Shown here piece after piece: positions 1 through 10,100 of a stretch of 64,000 nucleotides of DNA. The translations under genes were made by a program, and so were the position numbers. The notes below the pieces were generated by a model, which ran no database searches, was not told the origin of the DNA, and saw only the letters and a program-made list of their open reading frames with translations. The DNA is from Pleionea sp. CnH1-48. Lineage in GTDB: Bacteria > Pseudomonadota > Gammaproteobacteria > Enterobacterales > Kangiellaceae. The DNA is taken from positions 186,001-250,000 of the forward strand of contig NZ_JAMXSB010000002.1 of the NCBI RefSeq assembly GCF_024124665.1. The letters are read 5' to 3'. Numbering within the stretch: position 1 is the first letter of the stretch; the number at the start of each line of letters is the position of its first letter.

Positions 1-2087
1 TCATAAAAAGCTAAATCTCTTACCCTGAGTTGCCACTGACCATTGGCTGGCTTATTCCCCACGTTGACGCTGTAGGTTTCGACAATGTTATTCGCCGATC
101 CCCCGGTACGATTATGTAAATTGAAAACCGTTCCATCAGGATGAACAAGGTCCACGATAAGATCGCCTTTGTAGGTGTGAGAAATATCAACAGCCACACT
201 GACCGTTCCAGAATTACCAGTACGAGTGGAGTCAATAGGACTAGAGATACCGGTGGAGTTATTATCCGGAATACTATAGCTATTGGTGTTTTCGAAAGTG
301 TCAGGATTGGGTGGCGGCGGAGGTGGCGGTGTACCACTGCCAATAGAAACCGTGTAATCCTCAACTTCACCATAATTGAAAGTGCCACAGGCTGACGGTG
401 CCGCATTGTAGCGCATCACCACGCGCATACGCGTCGTTGTGCCTTCCGCTGACGCAGGGATCGTCATATTGCCAGTCACCGTCGAATTGGTCGCACTGCC
501 AGAATCAAACACAATTTCACTATCAGCGAAAGTTTTATCATCATTGAGGTCAACCCAGATACGCCAATATTCATTGTACTGTGAACCAGAAAATGAAGGT
601 GTCAAAGATACAGCGGTAGTACCAGTACCCACACTTACGGTGTCTGCTGTAAAGTCGCTGTATTTTGCACTACCAGAGTCTTTGCTGAATGAGCCGACGG
701 TTACATTGCTCACCCACTCTTCGCTGGCGTTGTTGCTTGCCGCTGTACAATACTCAGGCGGTGGAGGTGGTGGTGGCGTACCATTACCAATAGCGTCCCA
801 ATCAGGACGAACGACAAACAGACCAGTTCCGATATCACTCAGCACCACATTGCCACTTTCAAAGTAAACGTAGCTGCTCCAGGTGCCAGAAAACTGTGCA
901 GAGTCTGATCCTGGAATCGTGTCAAAGTAGGCAACCTCACTCAGGTTTCCATTATTGATATCGTCTGATGAAAGAATCCGTAAACCTGCGCGGTAATTGG
1001 TTTCAAGAACGTAACCGTTCAAGGTATAGAGATTGTGATCGATAGCTGCCGTGGGTCCAACATAGCGCCCTATTTCTTGAGGATTATCAAGATCGCTTAC
1101 GTCCCAGATATAAGAGGTGGTGTTGCTGCCAGTACCAGATTCATCCAGCTCATCATTCATTATGAGCTTGCTATGGGTGTTATCCAAAAACCAGCCCTGA
1201 TGGGTATAGCGCGATCCCGCATAACCACTACGAGAAATCTGCACTGGATTGCTCTTGCTGGTCACATCAACGATAGTAATTGTATCTTCGTTGTAGCCAA
1301 CACAGATTTCACGACCACTGTAGGTTGAATCTGGTCCTGCATAATTGACACACTGAACGTCGTGAGTGTAACCATCGGAAGAGAAACACCCGGCGTAAGT
1401 CGGTGCCGTTGGCGTTGATACGTCAACCATATACAAACCACCGCTGCATTGATTGGAACCAACGATGTAGGCAAAGCCTGAGTCTTCGTTGATAGCAATA
1501 TTATGCGCATTACCAAAACCACCCAGATGTGCAGTCTCAGTTAAAGTACCACCGGGCGTTACCGTACGTAATGTTGTCAGGTCGAATACTTGCAAACCGT
1601 GTGTTCGGTTGCCACTGCCATCAGCAACAATAAAAGCATGGTCGTTATACACTTTCATGTCGCGCCATGAGTCGCTGCCATTATTATGGGATGGTAAAAA
1701 ACCGAGGTTTACGGGATTTTCTGCATTCGTAATATCAACAAATGCAGTACCGTGAGTACGCCCAACAATGGCAATTTCTTTGCCAGTCACCGGATCGGTC
1801 CAACCCCAAATGTCATTCAGATTTTGTGACCCACCACCTAGGTTTGCCTTTGGCATAAAAGCCATAAGATCAACTTTATCGCAGGGATAACCTGCCGCAC
1901 TGCCATTGGTACATTGATTAGCAGCAAACAAATTACCACTTAGCATCAACAGCATAGATGCCGATAAACCTTCGTTGGAATTGTCGTATCGAAAATTGTC
2001 TTTAAACATTGCGCTATGAGAAAAGCTGAGCACAGAAAACGTTAGACAAAAGAACATTGCTACGATCTTCTGATAGAGAAGTTTCAT
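1..2087 (-). CDS. Secreted choice-of-anchor B (LVIVD-like) protein with GEVED and P-domain, 3' end missing
   Basis: An open frame of 695 codons runs from an ATG at 2087 to the left edge without a stop, so the gene is cut by the window. The N-terminus reads as a signal peptide (MKLLYQKIVAMFFCLTFSVLS). The next ~400 residues are LVIVD/choice-of-anchor B type beta-propeller sequence, with motifs such as GRTHGTAFVDITN, SYIWDVSDLDNP and a repeated HNLY/AHNIAI pattern. Two proline linkers (PPPPPP) follow, separating a GEVED domain (GEVEDYTVSIG) from a C-terminal proprotein-convertase-like P domain (ISHTYKGDLIVDLVHPDGT ... GQWQLRVRDLAFYD), which should end a few residues beyond the edge. It is probably an exported or surface protein; no enzymatic role can be read. 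GGGGC lies about 8 nt before the ATG. The left neighbour is unknown. Confidence 0.88.
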   Translation of the reverse strand, partial: MKLLYQKIVAMFFCLTFSVLSFSHSAMFKDNFRYDNSNEGLSASMLLMLSGNLFAANQCTNGSAAGYPCDKVDLMAFMPKANLGGGSQNLNDIWGWTDPVTGKEIAIVGRTHGTAFVDITNAENPVNLGFLPSHNNGSDSWRDMKVYNDHAFIVADGSGNRTHGLQVFDLTTLRTVTPGGTLTETAHLGGFGNAHNIAINEDSGFAYIVGSNQCSGGLYMVDVSTPTAPTYAGCFSSDGYTHDVQCVNYAGPDSTYSGREICVGYNEDTITIVDVTSKSNPVQISRSGYAGSRYTHQGWFLDNTHSKLIMNDELDESGTGSNTTSYIWDVSDLDNPQEIGRYVGPTAAIDHNLYTLNGYVLETNYRAGLRILSSDDINNGNLSEVAYFDTIPGSDSAQFSGTWSSYVYFESGNVVLSDIGTGLFVVRPDWDAIGNGTPPPPPPPEYCTAASNNASEEWVSNVTVGSFSKDSGSAKYSDFTADTVSVGTGTTAVSLTPSFSGSQYNEYWRIWVDLNDDKTFADSEIVFDSGSATNSTVTGNMTIPASAEGTTTRMRVVMRYNAAPSACGTFNYGEVEDYTVSIGSGTPPPPPPPNPDTFENTNSYSIPDNNSTGISSPIDSTRTGNSGTVSVAVDISHTYKGDLIVDLVHPDGTVFNLHNRTGGSANNIVETYSVNVGNKPANGQWQLRVRDLAFY

Positions 2088-2792
2088 ATTATTTAGCCCC
2101 GTGTGCATGAGTATTATTGTTGCATTCATCGCATCACAGCAGAACCAAACAAGCCCACAACAACTTGTTTCGCCCTAGAACGATCAATCGTTTTTACATT
2201 GTTAACTCATTGACTCGTTACAGCATTTTTTCGACGAGTTTTTGTCGTTGGTCCTAAACGACAACACGCTTTGATTTTGGTATTCATTCCATCGGTTCAT
2301 TGGCCGATAGTTAATGTTATCAGCGTGCTTTTTTGTTATCCCGTCGCCTTTCAAGATGCAGCGGTTTTGTTCAAGTTGCAGCGCTGCGCGCACTCACCCA
2401 ATCACTTAGTAAAACTAAGCTCAGGGGATTCGCTTGCTGGCCGCCTAGCTGCACCTCGAAATGCTTTGGGTATATCTCAATTCACTGTATAAAAAACCAG
2501 CAAATCGAGTATAGGGCAATTGTAATAAGCTTTTAACAATAAACAACTGAAAACTTAATGAAAGTCCACAGAAAAAATAATTCATCTCAGTGTTGCAATT
2601 TTTACCCGGACATTAGCTTACATTTTTGTTAACTAGGGTTTTGTTTTGGTGTTTGAGATAGAGAAAACGCGTAGAAAGGAAATACCAAATTGAGACGAAT
2701 AATAAAAAACGGACTGAAAAAAAGTTTCAAGTGAAACAGGTTTTGGGTATCAGGTGATTGTACCCAATACCCAGACACTAACCTATTTGTGA
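2088..2792. other. Intergenic region, about 700 bp
   Basis: No convincing gene. Short open frames here lack ribosome binding sites and family resemblance. The only obvious structure is the palindromic repeat-like element listed separately at 2349-2475. The rest is AT-rich and presumably carries the promoter of the gene starting at 2087. Confidence 0.6.
2349..2475. repeat. Imperfect palindromic (REP/MITE-like) element
   Basis: The left side holds two near-copies, TTCAAGATGCAGC (2350-2362) and TTCAAGTTGCAGC (2370-2382). The right side ends in GCTGCACCTCGAA (2448-2460), which is roughly their reverse complement. An inner hairpin, CTTAGT aaaa CTAAG, lies at 2405-2419. GC-rich tracts flank it inside an AT-rich intergenic region. 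Similar core-like sequences are common as dispersed elements in marine gammaproteobacteria as I recall them; no second copy was recognised in this window. Confidence 0.45.
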
Positions 2793-3107
2793 TTAATTAA
2801 CCAACTTAACCCAAGAAACGACCGCGCGACCACTTTTACACACTTCGGTGTCATGAAAAGACAATTTCTTTTTAGTGGTGAATGCCGCTAGTACGAGAGA
2901 GAATTTGCGATCAGCTGTTGCTTCATCTGGACTTTGCACTCGATATAAGTCGGTGCCACAAGCGTTTGTTCTGTTAGCACTAAACTCAAATTCTGTTGGC
3001 GCGAGATCGGGTTGATAAACATAGTTAACGGTTCTGTCATTAACATCTTTACCCGCAATAGCAGGTAATGCCATTACTCCAATGACAATACTTATGAATG
3101 TTTTCAT
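2793..3107 (-). CDS. Small exported two-cysteine protein
   Basis: A 104-residue protein from the ATG at 3107. An in-frame ATG five codons earlier overlaps the GAGGA ribosome binding site, so the inner start is preferred. MKTFISIVIGVMALPAIAG is a clean signal peptide. The mature part has two cysteines (ACGTDLY and EVCKSGRA) that could form one periplasmic disulfide. Its C-terminal pattern (SLVLAAFTTKKKLSF ... C ... AVVSWVKLV) resembles the protein at 40542-40859, so the two look like paralogues. Function unknown; single-gene unit. Confidence 0.7.
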   Translation of the reverse strand: MKTFISIVIGVMALPAIAGKDVNDRTVNYVYQPDLAPTEFEFSANRTNACGTDLYRVQSPDEATADRKFSLVLAAFTTKKKLSFHDTEVCKSGRAVVSWVKLVN

Positions 3108-3285
3108 AGTGGAATTCCTCAAATTAAAAATGACCGCACTCTAAAAAACAGGAGTGCTAACCTGCTAGTAAGCAATGCAGGTTTTATCGACATGTATCCA
3201 GAATCCGTATTTCTGGAATGTCCATTACATCCAATACAAATAGCCCGCCTTGCACAGCGACTAAGCAGCGAGCTATGTTATTTCA

Positions 3286-3531
3286 CTATTGGTTCGAATG
3301 AGTTTTGTGTTGCTTCAGCACTTGAATTTCCATCGCTGACCAAGCCATAAAAACAAAGCCAAAGACGGTAGAACAAAACAGAACAACTAATTGGAAAGAA
3401 GAGCCATTGGCCTGAAACAACTCACCCGAATTAAAAATAATACCGAAATAGTTGAATACGCCAAACAAAAAAGATACAGCTCCTAACAAGAAAGCAACGA
3501 AGTACTTCGAATTATCTTTGTTTAATTTCAT
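3286..3531 (-). CDS. Small membrane protein, two transmembrane segments
   Basis: An 81-residue protein beginning MKLNKDNSKYF at an ATG at 3531, with GGGAA about 9 nt upstream; a TTG start 15 nt earlier is less likely. Two hydrophobic helices (FVAFLLGAVSFLFGVFNYFG and LVVLFCSTVFGFVFMAW) are joined by a short polar loop, with a charged tail ending HKTHSNQ. No family recognised. It probably sits in the inner membrane. It reads leftward toward the small exported protein, with a gap of about 180 bp, so co-transcription is possible but not shown. Confidence 0.55.
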   Translation of the reverse strand: MKLNKDNSKYFVAFLLGAVSFLFGVFNYFGIIFNSGELFQANGSSFQLVVLFCSTVFGFVFMAWSAMEIQVLKQHKTHSNQ

Positions 3532-3546
3532 TTTCTTTATTCCCAA

Positions 3547-4593
3547 GGTATTTCATAGCAGACTACACCTTTGCTACTTGAGATAGTCCAACTCTCACAT
3601 AAGTGTAGTCAATCATCAAAAAAGCACAAACTGGTCGCCCAAATTTATCTTTTCAGTGGGTAATTGGCTGTTACACGCAGATATGAATCAAAAAACGCAA
3701 TTTGTAACGTCCCATAGCGCAAGTTAGCTAAACCTAACTGCTCCAAAAAAGCACTTTCCCTTATCCGTTCCTTCGAATTGGTCCGAATAATAAAGGCTTT
3801 TTTCGTTTAACACAAGAGACGCCCACAAAAAACCAGCGTAATTTCAATAATTAAGATAATTATACCTAGTCTTATTATTGAGAAACATTGCAGTTTTGTA
3901 TCTTCACAATATCTTAGTATCCACTTGCCATTTGTAACATCAGAAAGAGTAAAAAACACTCAGAAAATTATCTCAAACTAGGTAGTTAAAACATTAAAAA
4001 TACCTATGGTGAGCTATTCGGGAATGTCATTATTTACTCTCAAAAATATCTCCCATTCGAATGTTTGATAAATATTTAGCGTACTTTTTAAACGCTTTTT
4101 ATCGTTTTCTGGTTGACAGAAAGCCAGCCCAAAAAAGAACGACAATTCTGACAGTTTAAAACTCATCCAGCCATTGAGGTTCGATTGCTCATAGAACGTT
4201 CAATTCAGGCAGAATATCTCTCAAAAAGTTATTTGCTTAGGCTTTATTTACCCTTGTCGCCCTATTGAGGGGCTAATACATTGGTGCAATAAAACCATCG
4301 ACACGAGCCATGACAGAACCATTAACGATGGTTCTAAAGGTTAAGACGAAGCACATAAGCGTTTGAGGAATCTTGAGCCTAAAAAAATTCTCTTTGAGGC
4401 TTCTGGAGATCACCACCGCTCATTGACTCCCCTTCACTAGGACGAAAAACCGTGTCGGTATATTGATAGGCTTATCCTGAACTCAGGATGAATAACGTCT
4501 AACAGACAGAGGCTGTCAAAGCGGGAGGCTGGCAATCTTTGTATAGGGCAAGGCCCCTACTCCGTTAAACACAACAATAAAAGGTAACGCGTT
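3547..4593. other. Long non-coding region with small hairpins
   Basis: About 1 kb without a supportable gene. The left half is very AT-rich. The right half holds several hairpins: AGAACCAT taacg ATGGTTCT (4315-4335), AGCCT/AGGCT around 4377-4401, and ATCCTGA ac TCAGGAT (4475-4490). It ends directly before the PLC-like gene, so it may be a structured leader or carry a small RNA; no known riboswitch class was recognised. Confidence 0.4.
4315..4335. promoter_or_regulatory. Perfect 8-bp inverted repeat (hairpin or operator)
   Basis: AGAACCAT and ATGGTTCT are separated by TAACG. No T-run follows on either strand, so a terminator is unlikely. It is about 260 bp upstream of the PLC-like gene. Confidence 0.35.
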
Positions 4594-5817
4594 ATGACAT
4601 TAAAACATCGTTGGGCAAAGCCACTGGCGGCTTTGGTTGCTCTGGGCTTAAGCGGTTTGGTCAGTGCTGATTCAATCGATAACTTTAATAACAGTTGGGT
4701 GGGTAAAACGCTAAAAGCTCAGCGTAATCTCGATGTTTATTCGCCGATGGCTGATAACAACATTCCAGGTACTCACAATACCTATAATTCCGAAGTGTAT
4801 CGTGCCTGTAATTTTTCTGTTGGCTGTCGTTATCTCGATCCACAACAAAAGTACTCCATTAAAGATCAGCTGCGTATGGGCGCTCGTTTTATTGAAATCG
4901 ATGTGCACTGGACACGCAAAATGGAGAGTATCTTTTCTTACCCCAAGCGATTATTGATGTGTCATGGCTTCTGTAGCTTAAACGACAAATACCTGACCGA
5001 AGGACTTAATGAAATTAGAGACTGGTTAAACAGCTCAGAAAGCGACAACCAGGTTCTTATTTTATACATTGAAGATCACATGGACGGACGTCATAACGAT
5101 GCCTACAACCAGATCAATGCGCGCTTCGGCAACAAGATTTACAAAAGTAACGGCTGCCGTGCGATTCCTTCTGACTTAACCAAAGCCGATGTACTTGCCG
5201 CAGGCAAAAAAGTGGTGCTTTGGGGAGATGGCGGTTGCAGTGGTAACTCTAACTGGAAGAACACCGCCTTCACTAGCCTGGGCGATATTGGTCGCATCTG
5301 GGAAGACAGAACCACAACAGGCACCATTGCTAATGTAGTAACCGGTGGTAAAACTGGCCACATCAGCTCAGGTGATGTGACTCGCTTCTTTAGAGAAGGT
5401 GCAAACATCGTCAATCTGGACGATATGGTAATGAACGATGGCCGTCTGGAAGCGGGTATCTGGAGTTGGGATCGTAACGAACCCAACAACTGGGGTGGCG
5501 TACAAGATTGTGCTCTACAGTGGGGTAATGGTCGTTGGGATGATCAGAGCTGCGATACCTACTATGTTTTCGCTTGTAAAAATCATCAAGACAACAGCTG
5601 GAAAGTGACGGCGAATAGCGGTCCATGGAGTAGCGGACAGGCACAGTGTCAAAGTTTGGGCAGCCAGTATCACTTTAGCGTTCCAACCAATAGCCTCGAC
5701 AACCAAAAGCTAAAACAGGCCAAAGATAATGCTGGGCACTCTCATGTATGGTTAAACCATGATGACCGAGCTCAAGAAGGTCAGTGGAAAGTAGAAGGTC
5801 AGAACACTCAGTTCTAA
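4594..5817 (+). CDS. Secreted PI-PLC X-domain-like phosphodiesterase with C-type-lectin-like C-terminus
   Basis: A 407-residue protein with a signal peptide (cleavage near LSGLVSADS). Residues ~45-280 carry the PI-PLC X fold: NIPGTHNTYN holds the first catalytic histidine, MGARFIEIDVHW the conserved acidic strand, and LLMCHGFCS the second histidine. The C-terminal ~120 residues read as a C-type-lectin domain (NEPNNWGGVQDC, GRWDDQSCD, YVFACKN), with paired cysteines and the EPN sugar-binding signature. The likely role is an extracellular phospholipid or glycolipid phosphodiesterase carrying its own binding module; substrate is inferred only. AAGG precedes the ATG, and a terminator hairpin follows immediately. 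A second exported phosphodiesterase, an EEP-family protein, lies at 20743. Confidence 0.85.
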   Translation: MTLKHRWAKPLAALVALGLSGLVSADSIDNFNNSWVGKTLKAQRNLDVYSPMADNNIPGTHNTYNSEVYRACNFSVGCRYLDPQQKYSIKDQLRMGARFIEIDVHWTRKMESIFSYPKRLLMCHGFCSLNDKYLTEGLNEIRDWLNSSESDNQVLILYIEDHMDGRHNDAYNQINARFGNKIYKSNGCRAIPSDLTKADVLAAGKKVVLWGDGGCSGNSNWKNTAFTSLGDIGRIWEDRTTTGTIANVVTGGKTGHISSGDVTRFFREGANIVNLDDMVMNDGRLEAGIWSWDRNEPNNWGGVQDCALQWGNGRWDDQSCDTYYVFACKNHQDNSWKVTANSGPWSSGQAQCQSLGSQYHFSVPTNSLDNQKLKQAKDNAGHSHVWLNHDDRAQEGQWKVEGQNTQF

Positions 5818-5828
5818 GACATCGTACA

Positions 5829-5862
5829 AAACCTCGAAATGGATCTTCGAGGTTTATATTTT
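5829..5862 (+). terminator. Rho-independent terminator after the PLC-like gene
   Basis: AAACCTCGAA pairs perfectly with TTCGAGGTTT (10 bp, 7-nt loop), followed by ATATTTTTTC. It starts 12 nt after the stop codon. Confidence 0.8.
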
Positions 5863-5867
5863 TTCAG

Positions 5868-6425
5868 CTAATGTAAGGCGATCTGTTCGGCCAGCTCAAC
5901 CTCGGCCAGCAAGCACATATACTCCAAAGTACTTTGAACATCTGTATAGTTGCCAATCAGTCGGTTACTCATAATAAACAGATGCCCTAACTTTTCACCT
6001 TCAGGTGAGTAGTAATTACAGCCCGCGTAATCATCGACACCTAATTCAAAAAGCATTTCATCATCAGGAAAAGTTGCGCGCACTTTACGAAAATAACAGC
6101 TACTACTGGCCTCGGCGACCTTTTCACAGGGAGTATTGGCCAGTTCATATTCAATGGGATCTTTTATGATACGCGCGTTGTCACAAAAGGACATTACCCG
6201 CACCCCTGCCTTACCGTTATAACGACCAACGCCAGCATAACGACAATCTGTAGCCATCGACAAAGCCAACGCAACAGAATCAAACACCCCTAACTTTAAT
6301 CCACTAAAGTGCTCGTATAATGCCTTAGCACTTTTCTCCATCGCTTTACCTGGTAGCTTCGACATTCCTAATTTGCGAGCTTTATTATTGGAACGATTTG
6401 TATTCATAACACCTACACCACTCAT
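5868..6425 (-). CDS. GAF-like single-domain protein
   Basis: A 185-residue soluble protein. Residues ~40-180 follow the GAF pattern often seen at the front of sensor kinases: DSVALALSMATDCRYAGVGRY, then YELANTPCEKV, FPDDEMLFELGVDDYAGC, and GEKLGHLFIMSNR. No output domain is attached, so it may be a ligand- or redox-sensing partner acting in trans; cysteines in NTPCEKV and SSSCYF are notable. It is last in the leftward adaptor-permease-TetR series and starts about 47 bp after the TetR stop, so co-transcription is plausible. An alternative start lies six codons in (MNTNRSNN). Confidence 0.65.
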   Translation of the reverse strand: MSGVGVMNTNRSNNKARKLGMSKLPGKAMEKSAKALYEHFSGLKLGVFDSVALALSMATDCRYAGVGRYNGKAGVRVMSFCDNARIIKDPIEYELANTPCEKVAEASSSCYFRKVRATFPDDEMLFELGVDDYAGCNYYSPEGEKLGHLFIMSNRLIGNYTDVQSTLEYMCLLAEVELAEQIALH

Positions 6426-6471
6426 ACCCCATCTTGAGTATAGAATAAATTCGGTTAATGGAAACTTGGAG

Positions 6472-7092
6472 TTACTCCCCCTCCCAACCTAAACCTCGCA
6501 AATAAATACCCAGTTGCAACTGAGCTTGTTGGCGAATAGACCAATCTGCCTGTTGAAAAGTCCACAACTCCATTAAACCATTTACCAGAATAATCAATCC
6601 TCTAACAACGTTTTCTTTATCTGTGTCTGAACCTATCAATCCCTGAGACTGTGCCTGCTCTATTGGTGTGCTAAAGAGCTCAAAGGCATGTTGTAGATCG
6701 GTTTTCATACGTTCAATCAACACGCTCATTTCTTCAGTAAACTCACATTTGTGATAGAGCAGCTGGTATACCCGCTGTAGATCATCAGACGCTTCCAGTT
6801 GGGCAAAATAATAATCTACGCCCGCCAGGATTTTTTTAATCGGGTGTTCTTGTTCTTCCATCACCCGTTCCGACTCTTCATCTACCTGCTGGCTGTAGTG
6901 TGTGATGACCTCATCCATCAATTGAGCTTTGTTATTAAAGTGCCAATATATAGCGCCTTTCGTTAATCCAGCGGCTTTAGCAATATCATTCAAGGTCGTT
7001 TTTGATACGCCCTTTTGGCTCATCACTTCTAGAGCAGTTGATAACAAAAGCAATCGTGTTTGCTCGGCTTCTTCTTTCGTTTTTCTGGGCAT
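6472..7092 (-). CDS. TetR/AcrR-family transcriptional repressor
   Basis: A 206-residue protein. The N-terminal helix-turn-helix is canonical (TLNDIAKAAGLTKGAIYWHFNNKAQLMDEV), and the C-terminal half matches AcrR/TtgR-type ligand-binding helices. AAAGG precedes the ATG. It lies 54 bp after the RND permease stop on the same strand. Its most likely target is the inverted repeat at 11584-11603 in front of the adaptor gene, which would give autoregulated, ligand-relieved control of the whole unit; this is inferred from context. Confidence 0.9.
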   Translation of the reverse strand: MPRKTKEEAEQTRLLLLSTALEVMSQKGVSKTTLNDIAKAAGLTKGAIYWHFNNKAQLMDEVITHYSQQVDEESERVMEEQEHPIKKILAGVDYYFAQLEASDDLQRVYQLLYHKCEFTEEMSVLIERMKTDLQHAFELFSTPIEQAQSQGLIGSDTDKENVVRGLIILVNGLMELWTFQQADWSIRQQAQLQLGIYLRGLGWEGE

Positions 7093-7113
7093 AACCTTTA
7101 CTCTAATGAATTA

Positions 7114-7136
7114 GCCCTCAAGCAAAGCCTGAGGGC
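7114..7136. terminator. Hairpin between RND permease and tetR
   Basis: GCCCTCA and TGAGGGC form a 7-bp stem with a 9-nt loop just after the permease stop. No T-run follows, so it may attenuate rather than fully terminate. Confidence 0.4.
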
Positions 7137-7146
7137 CGACAACAAA

Positions 7147-10100
7147 CTAGGACTCTTTGGTTAATAACCGATACATTGCGGGAATAATCACCATGGCCGT
7201 TATGGTTGAGGCTATCAAACCTAAGATGATCGCCATACACAATGGATACCACATAGGATCGCTTAATGCGAGTGGAATCAAACCCACCGTTGTGGTCGCA
7301 GTAGTACCAATAATTGGACGTAACCGGTCAGCGGCTCCGCTACTAGCGGCTTCGACTAAGGACATTCCCTCTTGTCGATAGCTATTCATCGTTTCTATCA
7401 TCACAATAGCATTATTCACCACAATACCCACCAATGAAATCAAACCAATCATTGCGGGGAATGAAAAAGCAATGCCTAGCAGATAAAAGCCTCCAAAAGT
7501 GCCAATCAGAGCCAAAGGAATGGTTAACAAAATAACAATGGGTTGCTTAAAAGAATTAAACAACAATGCCAATACAGCAAACACCATAAAAATGGCTAAA
7601 AAGAACACCTGCCCGGCACTGCCATAAGTTTCGGCAGAACTTTCTGCTTCACCACCAAAACGATAATCGTATCCTTGACCCCAGTTGGTTTTTGCTTTGT
7701 CTAACATGGGTTGCAATTCTGCCAACACTTGCCCAACGGTTGTTTGTCCTATTTTTGCCTGAACAATCACTGTGCGCCGACCTTTGTCGTGAGTATAGAC
7801 CGTGGGCACTTGAACAATTTGATAATCCATGACACTGGTTAGCGGAATCGCCTTACCTTCGCTAGTGATGATATTAATTAACGATGCTTCGCTCATCTCT
7901 CGCGGCCCACCAACGGCACCGGCTCGACTTTCCCACCAGCTACTGATGCGAATTGGCAGGTCGTCGTTAACTCCCTCAACCTTAAATTTACCATACTCAT
8001 CGGCTTCGGTTGCCAAACGTAATTGAGCAGACAACTCATCTTCTGATAAGCCGTAAAAGCTTAACGCTTCAGCACGTGCAGAAGTTCTCACTTGTGGTCG
8101 CCAATAACCAAGATTATCGCGCACATCAGTCACTTCATTAATACTTGCAAGTAATTGCTGAACTTCTCGAGAAAGCTCTGACAACCGATGCATGTCGGCA
8201 CCACTGATGGCAATCTGAATAGGATCATCACTGGTTGATCCCCCCGTCTGCGGTGTAAATATAATGGTCAAACCGGGAACATGAGCCAGAGCTTTTTCGA
8301 GCCCTTGTCGAATGTCAGGAAGGTATTCGTAAGCCATTCGTTCTCGTTCGCTCTTTGGCGTAAACAAAGCAGAGAGTCCCACCAGATGACTACCATCCGT
8401 TGGCAACAATTGTTCTTTCAAAGAGCCGACAGAATAAGGACTCTTTTGACCCGCATAACGAACAACATTGCTAAAATACGGTTGTTGTCGAAGATACTCG
8501 CCTGCAATCTCAGCCACCTTCTCGGTCTGCTCCAGAGAAGCCGATGGCGAAAGCTCAATGGTGATCCCAAGATTACGACCATCAGCTTTTGGGTAAAGTT
8601 CAGAAGGCAGTTGGGTTGCTGCAAACAGTGCTAACACCAACACTCCAAAAGCACTAACAACCCAGGCCATTGACGAGCCTTTGCTTTTAAGCGGATAACG
8701 ACGCAGCCATATTTTCAGACGTCCAGTCACTGTTGCAGTCAGCTTATCCATCACGGTTTCTCCAGCGCCATGTTTGTTACTTAACAACAAACGAGACAAT
8801 GGAATGCATATTAAAAATGCAATTACAAAACTCATGATCAAACTGAGTACGGTGGTGACCGGAATCAAACGAATGAACTTGCCATCAATTCCTCCAATCG
8901 CCATCATGGGAGCCATGGCTAAAATCGTTGTAAGCTGGCCAGCAAAAGCCGGTTTGATGAATGTTCTTACGGTGTTCATGGCCGCTTTAGCAAAAGATAG
9001 CTTGCGCGTAAAAATTGCTTCATGCATACCTTCCATCACAAGAATAAACACGTCAACCAACAAGCCCAAAGCCAACACCATACCAATGATAACCATGGTG
9101 TTTAAGGTGTAACCCATCATATAAAGAACAGCCAGAACCGCCAAAAAAGTAACCGGAATCGCAATACCTGCAATTAACGCTTCGCGCCAGGTTAATAACA
9201 GCAGTAAGATAATAAAAACGGCTACCATCGCCTGTAGAATATTCGACACGATGTTGTTAAAAGACTCGTGAATGATTTCACTTTCGTCTGCGGTGAGTGC
9301 GTATTCTAGCCCTTGAGGCCAAAAACTTTGCTCTGGCATGGTGACCATCAATGCTTTTGCTTTTTCAATCGTTGTGATGGTATCGGAGCCTGGGCGCTTA
9401 ACGATGCTAAAGCTCACTCCTTTTTCAAATTCCGTTCCTGCTTCAGAAAAATAAGTTGAGCTTTTTTTCTGATCGAGATCAATAGAAACATGTGCAAGCT
9501 CATGCAATCGTATTAGTCGATTTTCATCAACCCTTTGTATCGGTAATTGTTTAAGCTGCTCTATGTTGTTGAAACGTCCTTCCAGATATAGTTGCCACAC
9601 TTCACTGCCGTCGTCAAATTCACCCCAGGCCATATCATGATTTGCTTTTTCGATGCGCTGTTGAATTAATAACGGCGAAATACCCAGCGTTTTAATACGG
9701 TCCGGTAATAAGCGAACATGGACACTGGACTCTCTTTCTCCGCCTAGATCGACTTTCTTAATACCCGCCAGCGATTCAAACTCACGCTTTAGAGTTTTAG
9801 TGACTTCACTCAACACATGATCATCGATTTCGCCATACAGAACATATTCAAGAATCGGCGTGTCGTTAACAGATACCTGCTCAATTTTAGGTTTCTTTGC
9901 CTGCTGCGGAAAATCGGCCTGAGCTTCATCTACCTTAGCTCGCAGCAGGTTCATAGCTTCGGTTAGTTCAATACTACTATTAAACTCTACTGCTAGAATC
10001 GCGAAACTGTTTTGTGATCCGCTTTGTAATTTCTTTAAACCTTTTAGCGAGCGAATTTTGTCTTCTAAGGGTTTGGTGATCTGTTTTTCAATTTGCTCCG

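Noticed and set aside
20-1755. Several short frames on both strands at the left edge
   Set aside because: All are shadows of the edge-truncated choice-of-anchor B gene, which is open across 1-2087 in one frame.
2202-2393. 63-codon leftward frame in the first intergenic region
   Set aside because: Overlaps the palindromic element and has no ribosome site.
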